Source: Membranipora membranacea
Lineage: Eukaryota > Bryozoa > Gymnolaemata > Cheilostomatida > Membraniporidae
DNA: 64,000 nt
Direction: 5' to 3'
Assembly: GCA_914767715.1 (NCBI GenBank)
Contig: OU612074.1
Span: forward strand, 9,627,501-9,691,500
In this document: piece after piece, positions 47,001-58,229 of the stretch
Layout of the letters: the number at the start of each line of letters is the position of its first letter
Numbering within the stretch: position 1 is the first letter of the stretch
The notes under the pieces: generated by a model
Databases searched by the model: none
What the model was told of the DNA's origin: nothing
Seen by the model: the letters and a program-made list of their open reading frames with translations, nothing else
Made by a program: the position numbers and the translations under genes

Positions 47001-50000
47001 AATGCTGGTGAACAGCGGAGAACGGCAGGTGAGATGCGACCTCACAGAGCAGCTCAGCATGCCACAGCATATTGTGATCACGAACCAAAGACCAGACTTA
47101 ATTGTCTGGTCTGACAAAGAAAAAGCACTAATACTGATGGAATTGACGGTGCACCTTGGGAAGAAAATCTGTCAAACGCGCATGAGAGTAAACTGACAAG
47201 ATACGAAGATCTGGTGACACAATGCCAAGACAAAGGTTGGAATTGCGAATTATTCGCAGTGGAAGTTGGCTGCCGTGGATTCATGGCTAGATCAGCTACC
47301 AAATTTCTGAGTAGAGTTGGGCTGTCAGGCAGAGAACTCAAACAAGCCACAAAAAGCATAGTACACGAGGCAGAAAGCACATCTGCATGGATTTGGCAAC
47401 AGCACTGTGTGAAGACAAAAGCTAAGTAATCTTATTGCTTGTAAGCTGGGGTTTAACACACTCACTTTGTTTTGTGGAGTTGGCCAGCATTTAATTCCTT
47501 TGTTTATAATCCTTGTAAGGATTAGATTGAGGGGATTAAGTAATGATTAGCAAACTGCTGGGGGTAGAAGGCTAAGTGAGATTATGCCTTTAATACTCAA
47601 ATTAAAGTAGTTTAATCTCTGCAGGGTAAAAAATCAAGGTGAGTCTGAGTTAGATCTAAGGAATTACAAACATAGGATTAAAGGCTTGGCCATCGCATAA
47701 AAGGCAGGCAGAGCGAGACAGGAGATCACAGTCAGCCCACTGGCTGTAGCGCAAACAAGTCATCTCTCTGACTTGTGTATGAGTTGTACTATGCTCAATG
47801 TGGTGAATTTGAGTAGTGAACTATGGCACGAGGGGCGGGTGCCTTGACGATTAGCGATGTTGGGCCGATGAGTTGATGGAAAGCAAACCTCCCTGCACTG
47901 GTTTGGCTTGGAGTATAAGCATGAGAGTGATGGGGCGAACATTGTTGCACTGAAACAATGACAAGTTGGCAGCCTCCCTGGTTGCGCAACAGCGTAAACA
48001 CACCAATTATTTCAAACCACCGAAACTTACAAAATGCACTGAGGGATCGATGAGATTGATTGAGATGCTCATCAACACACAGGGGTGGCTTCATGCTGCT
48101 GGGGCCGGCCATGAGGAGTTTGTACTAGAGAAGACCTCGAAACAGCGCTTGACTCATTGTTTCTAGCTGAAGACCTGTGCGTTGTGCAGTGGTACCGCAC
48201 CACTGTATGTTGTATCATATCTTTGCATGAGATAATCCTAAATAGGGTAAGAATGTATCAAACAAAAGGATTATTTGTTGATTGTCAGAACTCACTTGAA
48301 TTCATCCAATAGTATCCGGATTTAGTGAAAGCTAAGCTCTTATCAAGTTTTCCATCTATACAAAACTTCCTATCTCCATCGATTGTCACTCTCCAAATGA
48401 CGCTATCAAGAGTTTTCTGTTGTTTAGCGTCTCGTATTTTAGCTAATGTGCCGCCTCGTGTTGCACAGGGTTTCTCAGCTTGCGTGGCGAATACGGCAAA
48501 CTTAGAGACCCAGTATGAGGTTCCATCGATGGTAGCTAACAATGGAATAGTGTAGTCATCTGCAAAATATATAAAAGTCCATGCACATCTTCACAAGCGA
48601 AAAAAACACAGTACACAACCGCCATAAGAAATGAGATGATTTTGTCATTGATTGGGTGAATAGGAAATATCACTGAGGGTTAACCCTAAGCTCAGTCAAA
48701 ACTTGAGGCGTGTCAGTAAGCACATCACTCTGCTTATTGAGAGGGATTTGTATTGATACAATACCCTGACTAGATTTATATTGGCTAGAGTTTAGCTATA
48801 GCTTATAGGTGACTTTATGTTAGCTAACACTAATTTTAGCTACCTTAGAGAGGGAAAGTATAATTTTAATGAAGTAAGGAGTGAATTTTAGCAAATAGTA
48901 AATCTTACTACGTTTTATGATTGTGCAAAATGGCAAATTTTTCCTTCTGTAAATACTTTACTAGGGTACACTCAACTACCTGCACCTGTTTTCGGATTCA
49001 ATGGGAATTCATAGGGGATGTAATGAAAGCACGCTGGAAATCTACTGGGAAAACTCTTAGAATACCTGTAGTTGTAAGGTCCTGACAGATGACCTCACAA
49101 TGCTCTTCATCATCCCCTCTATCACTCCACTCTCCATGCCCGTTTACTGTGATGTAGGAGTCATCTCCTAACGATTTCTGTAATGGGAATCCCGAACCCC
49201 AGTTTGCGTAATTCATCGGTGTACCTGTTGGAAATATGAGGTCATAATGGTCTTTGGGGTAACATTATTGGGCAAATTGCATTGTAAGGGTCAAATTTGG
49301 CAGAAAAGATGATTACCATCAAGCAATACTTATCCACATAGGAAACCAAAAATCCTCTTCGATAGGAAACGCAATACACTTTCATTGGTGTTCCATTTCC
49401 CTTAGGAAAATATAACGATCAAATCAGTTTTTTCTAATATCCTATAAAAAACATATTTTTGTCTCAGGGTCCAACTGCATGTCAGGGTCAAGATGTCCAA
49501 AAACAAGTACCAGTAAATTACTAAACACTGTTATATATTATATGGATGAAGGATACAGCTCTGACCCTGAGCGAGTGTATGACTACTTATTCATTTACGG
49601 CTGCCGGACTGCCTCTCTCATCTTTGATTGGTCCAAAAGTTCCGAATCTAGAATAGCTGACACTTTTGAACCTGAAGTTTTGTAGCATTCATGAGTGCGG
49701 CACTTTTAGTAAATATTATACAAATTTATCATTTCACCTACCATCATTGAATAGCCAGGTGTTTCCATTGTCCACGTTGATAGATTGAGCGTTAACCCAC
49801 AGCCAGACAGCGTTACTTTGTCTGAGAAGATCTGCTGCATAAGTCAGCATGTTAGAATTGCTTCCTCCGTCCATCAGAATTCCACCATCCGCCTCGCATA
49901 TTTTATTCACTGCGTACCAGCTCTCCTCTCTTGTGATTCTCATACATGTTGAGTACCCAAACAGCTGGTAATCTTTGGGGCATGTTTGCTGGCCAACTGC

Positions 50001-50453
50001 AAAACGCCATTACCAAAATCCATTTTAGCAGTGCAATATCTTGAGCACAGTCATTTTATAGAAAGTAGTCAAATCCTTTCTGTTGGGTCTAATCTCTGAC
50101 ATGTTGTGGAAAGCTTACTTCCTTGATTAGAACGATGACAAGTATTTATAATCTTTGATTAAAAACTGTTTATATGCACTTAGTAAGATTTACATACATA
50201 ATATGATAATACATAACAATAATATTAGCTTTTTTGCGGACAAGATAAATTCACTTTGTAGTAGTAAGGTCAAGCAATTTACTGGTCAGCAAAGCAATTG
50301 AATGATAATTAAATTGTATCAGTGAGATTCGTACAATGCACAATATTGATATGGAGCTGCGAAACTCTATATCTCAATATTAAAGGACTTACCGCAAAAG
50401 GATGTCACTGTTGACAAAATGACAGCAATCCTAATAAGTGAGCCTAGCATCAT
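44072..50453 (-). CDS. Secreted lectin-like protein B: CTLD, second lectin-like module, Thr-rich stalk, novel C-terminal module
   Basis: Exons on the minus strand: 50393-50453, 49742-49996, 49066-49224, 48296-48559, 46198-46335, 45373-45687, 44661-44868, 44072-44138; all in phase, 488 residues. The start is MMLGSLIRIAVILSTVTSFC, a signal peptide. The first domain (about 26-158) has CMRITREESWYAVNKICEAD, WLWVNAQ, MNYANWGSGFP and GEWSDRGDDEEHCEVIC, closer to a standard C-type lectin fold than in gene A but still without EPN or QPD. The second module (about 160-292) has AEKPCATRGGTLAKIRD, KSGYYWMNSS and YRPGICV. A Thr-rich stalk (about 295-350) follows, then the conserved tail with RYKYKDLLLICG, DCFDP, VHGPQMFAINVLKNMPP and VVFPERQQNGQYISFE. 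Exon borders and phases match gene A one for one, so the two arose by tandem duplication. Introns after exons 1-6 are phase 1. Confidence 0.85.
44188..44262 (+). mobile_element. tRNA-like relic
   Basis: TAGCGCAATTGGTAAAC resembles an A box and GTGTTCGATTCCTGG a B box, about 45 bases apart. It does not fold as a complete tRNA. It lies in the last intron of lectin-like gene B, antisense to it. Probably another SINE head. Confidence 0.4.
45157..45354. repeat. Direct repeats of about 50 bp flanking a tRNA-like segment
   Basis: TCTAGTCCTTAGATACTTAT through ACTAGAATCATGTTACG occurs at about 45157-45209 and again at about 45304-45354. Between them lies a tRNA-like stretch (AGTGGTCTAATGGTTAAGGG, then a weak B box AGGATCAATTC). 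Inside intron 6 of gene B and directly next to the end of exon 6. Confidence 0.75.
45745..45803. repeat. Fold-back repeat with GGCTCTGATTGGCTGG ends, copy 2
   Basis: GGCTCTGATTGG is inverted as CAGAGCCAATCA. It lies about 60 bp upstream (minus strand) of exon 6 of lectin-like gene B. Family members at 39252 and 62645. Confidence 0.6.
46740..48200 (+). mobile_element. Degraded non-LTR retrotransposon tail with nuclease-like domain
   Basis: Three overlapping frames across about 46845-47429 carry one protein broken by frameshifts: a zinc-knuckle-like CAECSAKGTLRHILSNCPQS, then RYTYRHNQVLKVL, then HIVITNQRPDLIVWSDKEKA with LILMELTVHLGKK, then CQDKGWNCELFAVEVGCRGF and ATKFLSRVGLSGRELKQA. RPD plus ELT fits a PD-(D/E)XK nuclease core like those in the C-terminal part of restriction-like-endonuclease retroelements. 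Base composition from about 46800 to 48200 is more G/C-rich than the surroundings, which suggests the remnant extends that far. It is antisense inside intron 4 of lectin-like gene B. No intact open frame remains. Confidence 0.6.
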
Positions 50454-51186
50454 GATGGCTGGAACCCAAGCTCTACTATTTCTCAACCAAAAGAACAGTT
50501 TTATTGACAGTAATGATGGTGAATGCACTTAGCCACTGTATTTAGAATTTCACCCCTTCTTACATCACATCTTCATATTATATATTCACATCTTATCAGC
50601 ATATTTTCACAATGTAAGGGTATATTCTCTAAGGGCCTTGAAATTAGGGACCTGGTTGATGCAACCAAGTTTTGCTTGCATCAACCATGTGTTAATTTAT
50701 TTGTTTGGAAATTAATTGCAGCGGGCATGAAAGCGGCCAACAAAAGGTGACGTATCCAAAAAACTACCAAAACAATTTAAAACACCACTTTTAATAGACC
50801 CTTAGGGTTGAGGCATATCTTTATACGTCCCTGCTATATTTCCAGCTGTTGTTTCCCTTGCTTATGTAGTCATGTCTGTGTAGCTGCAGCAAAGCAGAAT
50901 TATTGTGTGTGAATATTGAGGGCTGCGATCAAACTGTTCAAGGGGCAATGTTCTGGGCATTATCCTGTTAAATAATCCCTAATCTGCATGCTGTGACTGA
51001 GACAATATTTATATGGCTAGCTCACCCCTTTTCCTTAGTCGCTTCGTAAGATGGCAATATATCTCCCAAATTATAAATCAAGACTTTCACATCCTTCCTG
51101 CCCCTTTACGGGTATATCAATTTGAATTTTGAAAGCCATTTTATCGAGATAGCTATTGATCTAATTGAGATTTCAACCCGAGCGTG

Positions 51187-51421
51187 TATGCTGTGTGGGA
51201 TACGAGAGAACGACTCTGAGCAGTGAATAGCAAGTTAACTTATTAGCGCCATCAACCCATTCAGTTTTGGGGATGGTGAGATGGTGCAATCCGTTTGTGC
51301 TTGCTTTTCCCTGTCAGGCAATTGGTATTACAGGAGTCGTTGCTGCGAGTACCCTTGGTGGAGCTTACAAGGTTGATTGTTCCAACGCCCAGCATCTTCA
51401 GGTGTATATCTCGTCCTTGGA
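51187..51421 (+). mobile_element. tRNA-derived SINE-like element, copy 2
   Basis: Matches 6988-7216 along its length: GTGAATAG, TTAGCGCCATCAACCCATTC, GGGGATGGTGAGATGGTGCA, and after the decayed B box GTTGATTGTTCCAACGCCCA. The A and B boxes are more mutated than in copy 1. Same orientation. Confidence 0.65.
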
Positions 51422-52239
51422 ATGTAATATGTATTGACAAAGTTTGCACCTTGGTTACCTTTGCGGTTTCTTAAGCTGGTATCTTCCTGTGATGTAGACA
51501 CCGTAGCTATTAATGGGAGTGGCACTTTACCAATGTGTTGGCTCTGATATAATTTGCTGTTGGATGGGACCATAGAGTTTATATATTAAGTGGGACCACT
51601 CTTAACTGCATAACAAGATCCACTTGTCGTGGATATAAATCCTTCTGTGGTTGTTGTGCTACCGTAATCCTGAACAGACATATTAATCTGGGATAAGTCG
51701 ACAGGGAGCTAGCCTAATGCTGTGGGGATGATGTTGGTGACAATGTCTGTTGTTGCTGTTGATACTGCATATCCTTCTTTCATTATTTTGCAATGCTTCT
51801 TGTGATCGCAAAAGCCACAGGATCAACTGTGACCAACTCGTCTGATGCTATGGCTATGCCCGTGGGCGTGATTGCTTGAATCTTTGCTCTCCTGTCATCA
51901 CGGGCATGTAGGCTTTGAAGACAGTCAGGCTTGTTGTCTGATTTGCAAATTACGCTGTTCTAGCTTCTGCCCATTGATGGTTCTCTTCATATAGTTTCCA
52001 TCCCATTGGTATGTTCCACCATAAACAAAACCAAGAAACAGGCTTACAAAAACTTGCTCTCATTTTACAAAGAATGAAATGATAATATGAACTTGATTGC
52101 CATTCAAGGCTCCTCTTGAGTAAATGGAATATGCTTACACAGAGTAAGATTCATCACATCTCCATTGCGCACCCCTGTACGAGGTAGGATTGGGCAAGGT
52201 AGGGCAAGGTCGGGTTATAACAGCAATGGTAATGATCGT

Positions 52240-52303
52240 GATTCGACCCAGCAACTCTCAGATTGAGGAACTCGAATCCTAACTACTGCACCACCCTGTC
52301 ACC
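52240..52303 (-). mobile_element. tRNA-like SINE relic
   Basis: On the minus strand GGGTGGTGCAGTAGTTAGGA resembles an A box and GGGTCGAATCA a B box. Too short and unpaired for a tRNA gene. Confidence 0.4.
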
Positions 52304-54692
52304 CTGTCCCTGCAAATCTCTAAACACATTGTCCCAGCGGTATGTAATGAGTAGATTTTTTTCCGGTCAGTTTATTGCATGACATCACTTTTGATGCAGG
52401 GTTTTGTCGGTCGTCTATAACTTAATCGGTTGAATAGCCTTTATTTGATATTTGATATTTGATATTATTTATATATGGATTTGTTCTGGTGATCTGCTTT
52501 CTAGTTACTAATCCATACTGGTTAATCCTAAAATCAGCTTATATTCTATATTTGTAGTGGAAATTCATTTTTAATAGGTCTTAGTTTAATTGGAATCAAA
52601 CATGGCAAAATCATCCTAGGGTGTTGCCATCAAATGTCAAATCCAGTGTCAACAGAAAATTAATCTAACATCCTCACCGAATGTGATTTTGTCATACCCA
52701 GCAAAATCAATAGTGCTGTATTTGGCTGACACACCTGTCAATCTTGTCGAGTGTATTTTAGTTCTCAGCTGTCATAAATTGGGTGGGCTATGGGTTATTA
52801 TATTGCAGCATTGTAATGCTTTCGTTCAGGATCTGAAAATGAGATTTGAGATGAGATCAGATGTGACGATGTGAAATTAATAATTCTCTATATTATTATC
52901 AATTTATAGTATTTTAATCCATTGTCCTGTAATCCTCTTATGGTTTGACAGATTTATTGAGTAAGCCACTGTTGAGAATGCCTTGCCATTATATAAACAG
53001 TTATCTTTTAATCCTCTTAATCAATAATCCCTGGATTTAACTGCTGCGAAAATTTACATTATTTTAGATATCCAGTAGAACTTGTCACCATAGATTTAAT
53101 TTAATAAGCTCAATTTTATCAAACATCGATCTCATGACAAGTGTCAGCTGAAAAGTGATCTTAACCTAAAACTTCCTCACCTGACCGATTTTGATCGGTG
53201 TGATTGATAATGAAATGCTACAACCAGCTATCCCCACACAGTTTAGTGAAAACACCTTTATTTGTTTCTTTTTGGGATGGATAAAATTAAATGATTGTAC
53301 AGGAATTGGTTTTAATTTGGGTTTCAAGGAAAAACATAACTAGGTGATGTTTTTGATTTTTTAGCTTCATAACATAAGAAGAGCAAAAAGCTTGTTCCGC
53401 ATTTTGATAGAGCACCGGTGATTCTCAATCTCCCATTTTGTGCATCTATCAATCCATATCATCAGATTTACATGAACAAGCAAAACTGTGTGAACTGCAG
53501 ACCTTATGCTGATCGAGATTGACTGTTGCTATCTGTCTTTTCTCATTCTTCTCTATTCAGTTATAGCAAAATGTTGACTTCTAAGAACTACTCATCATAA
53601 GGACGATTATGATTGGCAAATTGTGATGTGACCAGATGCAAGTTTTGGTCAATTGGGATTGGCAAAAAATATTATTGGTGCTATGCACATTAGCAAATCC
53701 TGTCTGCCAACCCTTCCCACTGCACATCCTATCTATATATAACTTGTACAGGTGCAGTTTGCTGGGGATTATGGTATGACGTGTGTGAAAAGAGTTTAAC
53801 CGAATGTTAAGGGATTGAATTTAATCTTCATTGTCATTCCTCACTAGTCCGCTTACAAAGGGATCAAAAACTTACTAAGTCACTCCCATAAATCCTGCGT
53901 GTGTTAACCATCACCTATAAACGATTCAATTTAATAACAAATTGATTCAATAGATCATATTAGGATCTATATTCACCAAGATCTTCACATAGCAAATTGC
54001 CAATTTTCAGGGCATTTAGCTGGAGCCTGTACGGGTACAAATGTTAGGACTTAGTTTAGAAGCTTTAGAACTGGTTTAGGGAGACGTGAGATGTCATTTG
54101 TTGGACATTCTAACCAGAAACTAAGGTCAGTATCAGTTTGTGCTCTCATAGCAGGCTCAATCAGTTACATGTACAGGTGAGTATAGTCTGAGCACCCCAT
54201 TCTCTAGCCACCCCCCCCCCCCCCCAACCTGACAGCCACTCCTGGGCAAATGTGTGTGCAATGGTCTTGTGTGCAATGTGGTGCGTGAAATGTGTCTTTG
54301 GTAAAATTTACTGTGTATAAACTAAACTACAAAGCACAACGACAACACATCATTTTTTCGCATGGTTCACCTTTGGAAGGTCACTATGCTGACCTATATT
54401 ACTGAGTTTTAGATCCAAGATTATGTTTTATATTGAGCAAAAAATGATTGTGTTTTCTTATTAATATAGGAATTTATTGGTACCGACTAATGATAATTTA
54501 TATATCTGAGCGTAGGAGTAAATAAGTCAGAATTATAAAAAAATTCAAATAAATACAATCTTTGTTAAAATAGAGTACAAAACAAAACTTTTCAAATACC
54601 AGTAAGCTCATAACAAGCGTGTCATAAAGATAGCACATCTACGTAAGAAGCATTTATGGTGGGTTCATTCTTGGCGCATTCTTGGCATACTG

Positions 54693-57609
54693 TTAACCAA
54701 ATTGTGCTCTCCAGGCGGGCACTATCCCTGGTACATACGGCCAACCTGGGCTAGCTGTGGATAGCCTGTATGACAATAAACAACAGAATTAGAGGAAACA
54801 TTTTATCTCTAAACTGAACTCTAATGCTCAGGTAGTGACTCCAAATGATTTCTAATGAATGGAAAACTTTCATGCCATGTGGTCAATAATGAGCATGTTT
54901 TGATGTCCTACGATAGCCTGTCTGTGTATGAAAATGCTCGGATCTAGGTAATGATTTTAGGATTAGCACTAATACATAGCCTCACAAAGAAGATATAATA
55001 TTGTTATGCATTTTGAATCACGGGGTGGCAAATCAAACTTTAGACATGTTTAAGATTTAGGCCATAAAGGTCAACAAGTTTCTTTTTAACAAGATCTGTA
55101 AGCTGTAAACTGACAAAAAACCTCAATGAATAAATAAATAGATAAACTAAAAACATTTAAAGAGCTGATCATACTTACAACCATGGACGAAATGGTCTTG
55201 GAGTAGTGGTAGGAGCTCTGCAAAAAATAATTAATTCAATTGTAGTGTCAGCATAACTGTTCAAATGACCAGGTATTACCAAATATTACCAGATATTAGC
55301 AAATACTACTAGATATTACCAAATTCACCAGATATTACCAAATATTACCAAATATTCCCAAATATTACCAGATGTTACCAAATATATTACCAAATATCAC
55401 AATATATTACCAGATATTACCAAGTATTATACTGTATGAACCTGATATTACCAAATATTCCCAGATATCACCAAATATTACAAAGTAATTAATACCTGTC
55501 GTTAATAAACATCTTTAATTTTCCTGGGAGATATTTGATGGAATATATTATGTTTAATGAAAAAGTGACCCTCTTTATCTCTGTATTTTATGACGGAATA
55601 TCCTCTAATGCCAGAGATCTGTTATAGGATAGTTGTGCATTATAAGCTGCTAATCAAACTTACGCTGTTGGTGGGATCGTTGGTAATGAAGTGGTGGTGG
55701 AAGCGCCACAAAAAAAGAAATAGTTTTTAGCTTAAGCTGCCTGCATAAATGTTTAAATAGGCTAGGTATGAATAAGCTAAGCTAGGTATTATTACATCGA
55801 ATGAACCAAATGTCATGTCAAAAAATGAACACCCCTGATTTCATTCATTTTCGTTTATATTATATTACATGATTATTTGTTTAATGAAAATAGCCCTCCT
55901 TGAAGCCTCAGTATAAAATTTAAAGACAGCCAAATAACACATTGTTTTAGCCTTATCCCAAGTCATAAAGAGGCGCCCTTATTTCATCTGGTTACACGTA
56001 GTTGATGGAAACTTTCTTAGTAAATTGCTAATGAATTGCTGCAAACATTGTCTCTGTAAAAAATCTCTTCAAAATTGTTGTGCATCTTAAAAGTGTGATT
56101 ATACTTACTCTATTGGTGAAAATGCAGTGGTGGGCTGAAATGCTCCTGTGGTGGGCTGAAATGCACCTGTGGTGGGCTGAAATGCACCTGTGGTGGGCTG
56201 AAATGCACCTGTGGTGGGCTGAAATGCACCTGTGGTGGGCTGAAATGCACCTGTGGTGGGCTGAAATGCACCTGTGGTGGGCTGAAATGCACCTGTGGTG
56301 GGCTGAAATAAACCTGTGGTAGGCTGAAATAAACCTGTGGTAGGCTGGAATGCTGCGGTCGTTGTGGGAAGTAACGCTGTGGTGGGCTGAAATGATGCAG
56401 TTGTTGTTGGAAGTAACGCTGTGGTGGGCTGAAATGAAGCAGTTGTTGTCGGAAGTAATGCAGTTGTTGTCGGAAGCAACGCAGTTGTACCTTGTAATGG
56501 TGCAGCCGCTGTTGGTAGTAAAGCCGTGGTTGTGGGAAGCAACACAGTGGTAGTTCTGCAAAAACAAACAATACAGTGAAATATTATAAAGATTCAATGG
56601 TTTTATGAATAGAGGTCATACATTTGAAGGCAAATGAGACTAAAGAAACAAGACATTTGAAAATAAATCACAATACAATGATAATGTTAGCTAACGGCCA
56701 ACTAATTCCAAGCTGAAGCTTTAAAGTTCCAACTATGAATGAGAGTAAATAAAAATGTAATAAATTTTAGTAATGATATTTCAATAACTGCGATATTATA
56801 AAGCATATTTGTCACATTAATATCATTTGCATCTTGATGGGAGGCCTACAATGCGAACTCCGGCCAAACAAAATTATTTTATTAGTATGTGACACCTTAC
56901 CAAGTCAAATCAACTAAATTAAATTCTATATCAATAAAAAATTTCGATATTTTCATCAAGCACTAAAATGTGTTCGTGGCCTTTAACTAATTAAGTTCGT
57001 TTACGGACCATTGGAGCAGATTATAAAGCTATTAGTGGTCATTCTCATAAGACTAAATTAAAATTACATCAAAAGCCAAACAATAAATTTAATAAATTAA
57101 TAAGTTGTATTGATTAATTTATTATAATCAAATAATAGGTTGATCTCTATCTAAAATTCCCAAAGGCTGGTTTGGAATGCTGTTATTAAATTAATTAATT
57201 AAATTCATTAAAATTTAATAAATTTAATAAATTCATTAAATTTATATATGTCATTAAAGTGAGCTTACCCATCCTCATTCAAAGCTGCCGCAAGGTTCGT
57301 AATCTGTTGTATCGTTTGTGCACCGCTGCCAAAAAAGTTGCTCCCCAGTAGGCTATTTACCAATCCGTTCAACGAACTGCCTCCTGTGTTTATCCCTGTG
57401 TTTCTTCTTGAACCGAAAATCTGGTCAAAGAGGCTGCCAGACTGGGAGTTAGTGTTGCCTCCATTATTATTCGAACCTCTCCTATTATTTGCACTATTCT
57501 TTGCTTTATTCCTTACACGGTTATTGCGTTGCCTGCCCTTTTGTCCGTTTGTGGATGAAATCAGCGCAATGGCAAATAGAACCGCCAAGACTACGCTGTC
57601 AACTTTCAT
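54693..57609 (-). CDS. Secreted mucin-like protein with heptapeptide repeats
   Basis: Exons on the minus strand: 57269-57609, 56109-56555, 55179-55217, 54693-54765; phases agree throughout (299 residues). Residues 1-22 are a signal peptide (MKVDSVVLAVLFAIALISST...). Residues 23-60 are very basic and Asn-rich (QRNNRVRNKAKNSANNRRGS). Residues 60-113 hold a short ordered-looking part (SLFDQIFGSRRNTG, LVNSLLGSNFFGSGAQTIQQ). Exon 2 encodes Thr/Pro-rich sequence: LLPTTTA units, then about eight copies of GAFQPTT plus variants. The C-terminus is PTTTPRPFRPW then SPGWPYVPGIVPAW. Probably an O-glycosylated extracellular matrix or mucus protein; no enzymatic domain is seen. I chose the ATG at 57609 because it starts the signal peptide and lies below a TATA box; an upstream in-frame ATG at 57720 lies above that TATA box. 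Confidence 0.75.
55265..55490. repeat. ATTACCAAAT tandem repeat
   Basis: About 20 imperfect units of 9-11 bp with consensus ATTACCAAAT or ATTACCAGAT, in an intron of the mucin-like gene. Confidence 0.85.
55664..55705 (-). pseudogene. Probable dead exon of the mucin-like gene (GG acceptor)
   Basis: A 42-nt stretch reads ASTTTSLPTIPPTA in the frame of its neighbours, is preceded by a T-rich tract and followed by a good GTAAGT donor. The acceptor dinucleotide is GG, where AG is required. Skipping it keeps the frame between exons 56109-56555 and 55179-55217, so I left it out of the coding model. Confidence 0.5.
56110..56350 (-). repeat. 21-bp coding minisatellite
   Basis: About ten units of 21 bp, plus-strand consensus CCTGTGGTGGGCTGAAATGCA, encode the GAFQPTT heptapeptide on the minus strand. 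Central units look identical and the edges vary, as expected from recent expansion. The long open frames in other frames across here are by-products of the repeat. Confidence 0.9.
57170..57250. repeat. AT-only low-complexity tract
   Basis: Runs of ATTAATTAATTAA and AATTTAATAAATTT directly downstream of exon 1 of the mucin-like gene, in its first intron. Confidence 0.8.
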
Positions 57610-57693
57610 GATGTCTGCAAAAAATACAGCCTGCCGTCTCCTTTCTGTCTCTTGGTGCGGTGTTGAATGGTTGGAACTGAAATATCTTGTCAA

Positions 57694-57699
57694 TTTATA
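57694..57699 (-). promoter_or_regulatory. TATA box of the mucin-like gene
   Basis: TATAAA on the minus strand (57699 to 57694). An initiator-like CCATTC with its A at 57668 lies about 30 bases downstream, which would give a 5' UTR of about 60 nt before the ATG at 57609. Spacing and motif are good; nothing else supports it. Confidence 0.5.
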
Positions 57700-58099
57700 G
57701 GTCGGAAATGGGTTTGACATCCTGAATGCGTCTTAGTGTCAAAAAAGCAGTTGATGTAATCAAAATTTGAGACAGCCTTACCACTATGCTTATCAAAAGT
57801 AAATTATTCAAACTTTTAAAGAGTTTTTGATCACTCTACTGTATATCCTTAAAATATCTCAACATTGCAATCTTATTGCTTACAAAGAATATCAGCAATC
57901 TGTTGGATTAAAATTCCTCTTACACTGCAGCAGCTGGATGGTATTATAAGTGACATCACATGACAGTATGACGCAGGGCCTTACTCAGTAGTTTAGGAAT
58001 AATGGTAGGGAAGGCGAAAATCCTTTAATGTGTGAAGCAACACCAGGTTGAGTATTGTCAGCTCCTCCTGAGTATGGTAATTGCAAAAGTAATGGTACA

Positions 58100-58229
58100 A
58101 ATTGCAAATGTAATTCCCAATTGAGCTGATTTTTCCATAGAATATTCAACAATAGGATTTTTAGGCCACTCTATTCTGCATTCTAGTTGAGGCAGAGCAA
58201 CCCTGCCTCCCCTAGAACTGTGGGCCTGT
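58100..58229 (-). repeat. Dispersed repeat with GGGGAGGCAG core, copy 2
   Basis: On the minus strand it repeats the block order of 18057-18180: TTCTAGGGGAGGCAGGG, CTAGAATG, AGAGTGGCCTAAAA, AATCAGCTCAATTGGGA. Divergent but collinear over about 120 bp. Confidence 0.6.

Larger units (their letters stand above)
50454..54692. other. Intergenic region upstream of lectin-like gene B
   Basis: No gene supported. It includes the promoter side of gene B near 50460-50520, a SINE copy at 51187-51421, a tRNA-like relic on the minus strand at 52240-52303 and a TTTGATA microsatellite at about 52440-52465. AATAAA on the minus strand near 54473-54478 could serve the mucin-like gene upstream of it. Confidence 0.55.

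Noticed and set aside
56080-56322. Plus-strand and third-frame open frames across the minisatellite
   Set aside because: A 21-bp period is divisible by three, so any frame lacking a stop in the unit stays open; splice phases support only the minus-strand GAFQPTT frame.
57610-57720. Upstream in-frame ATG giving a longer mucin-like protein
   Set aside because: The extra residues precede a clear signal peptide and overlap a TATA box at 57694-57699, so the ATG at 57609 is the better start.
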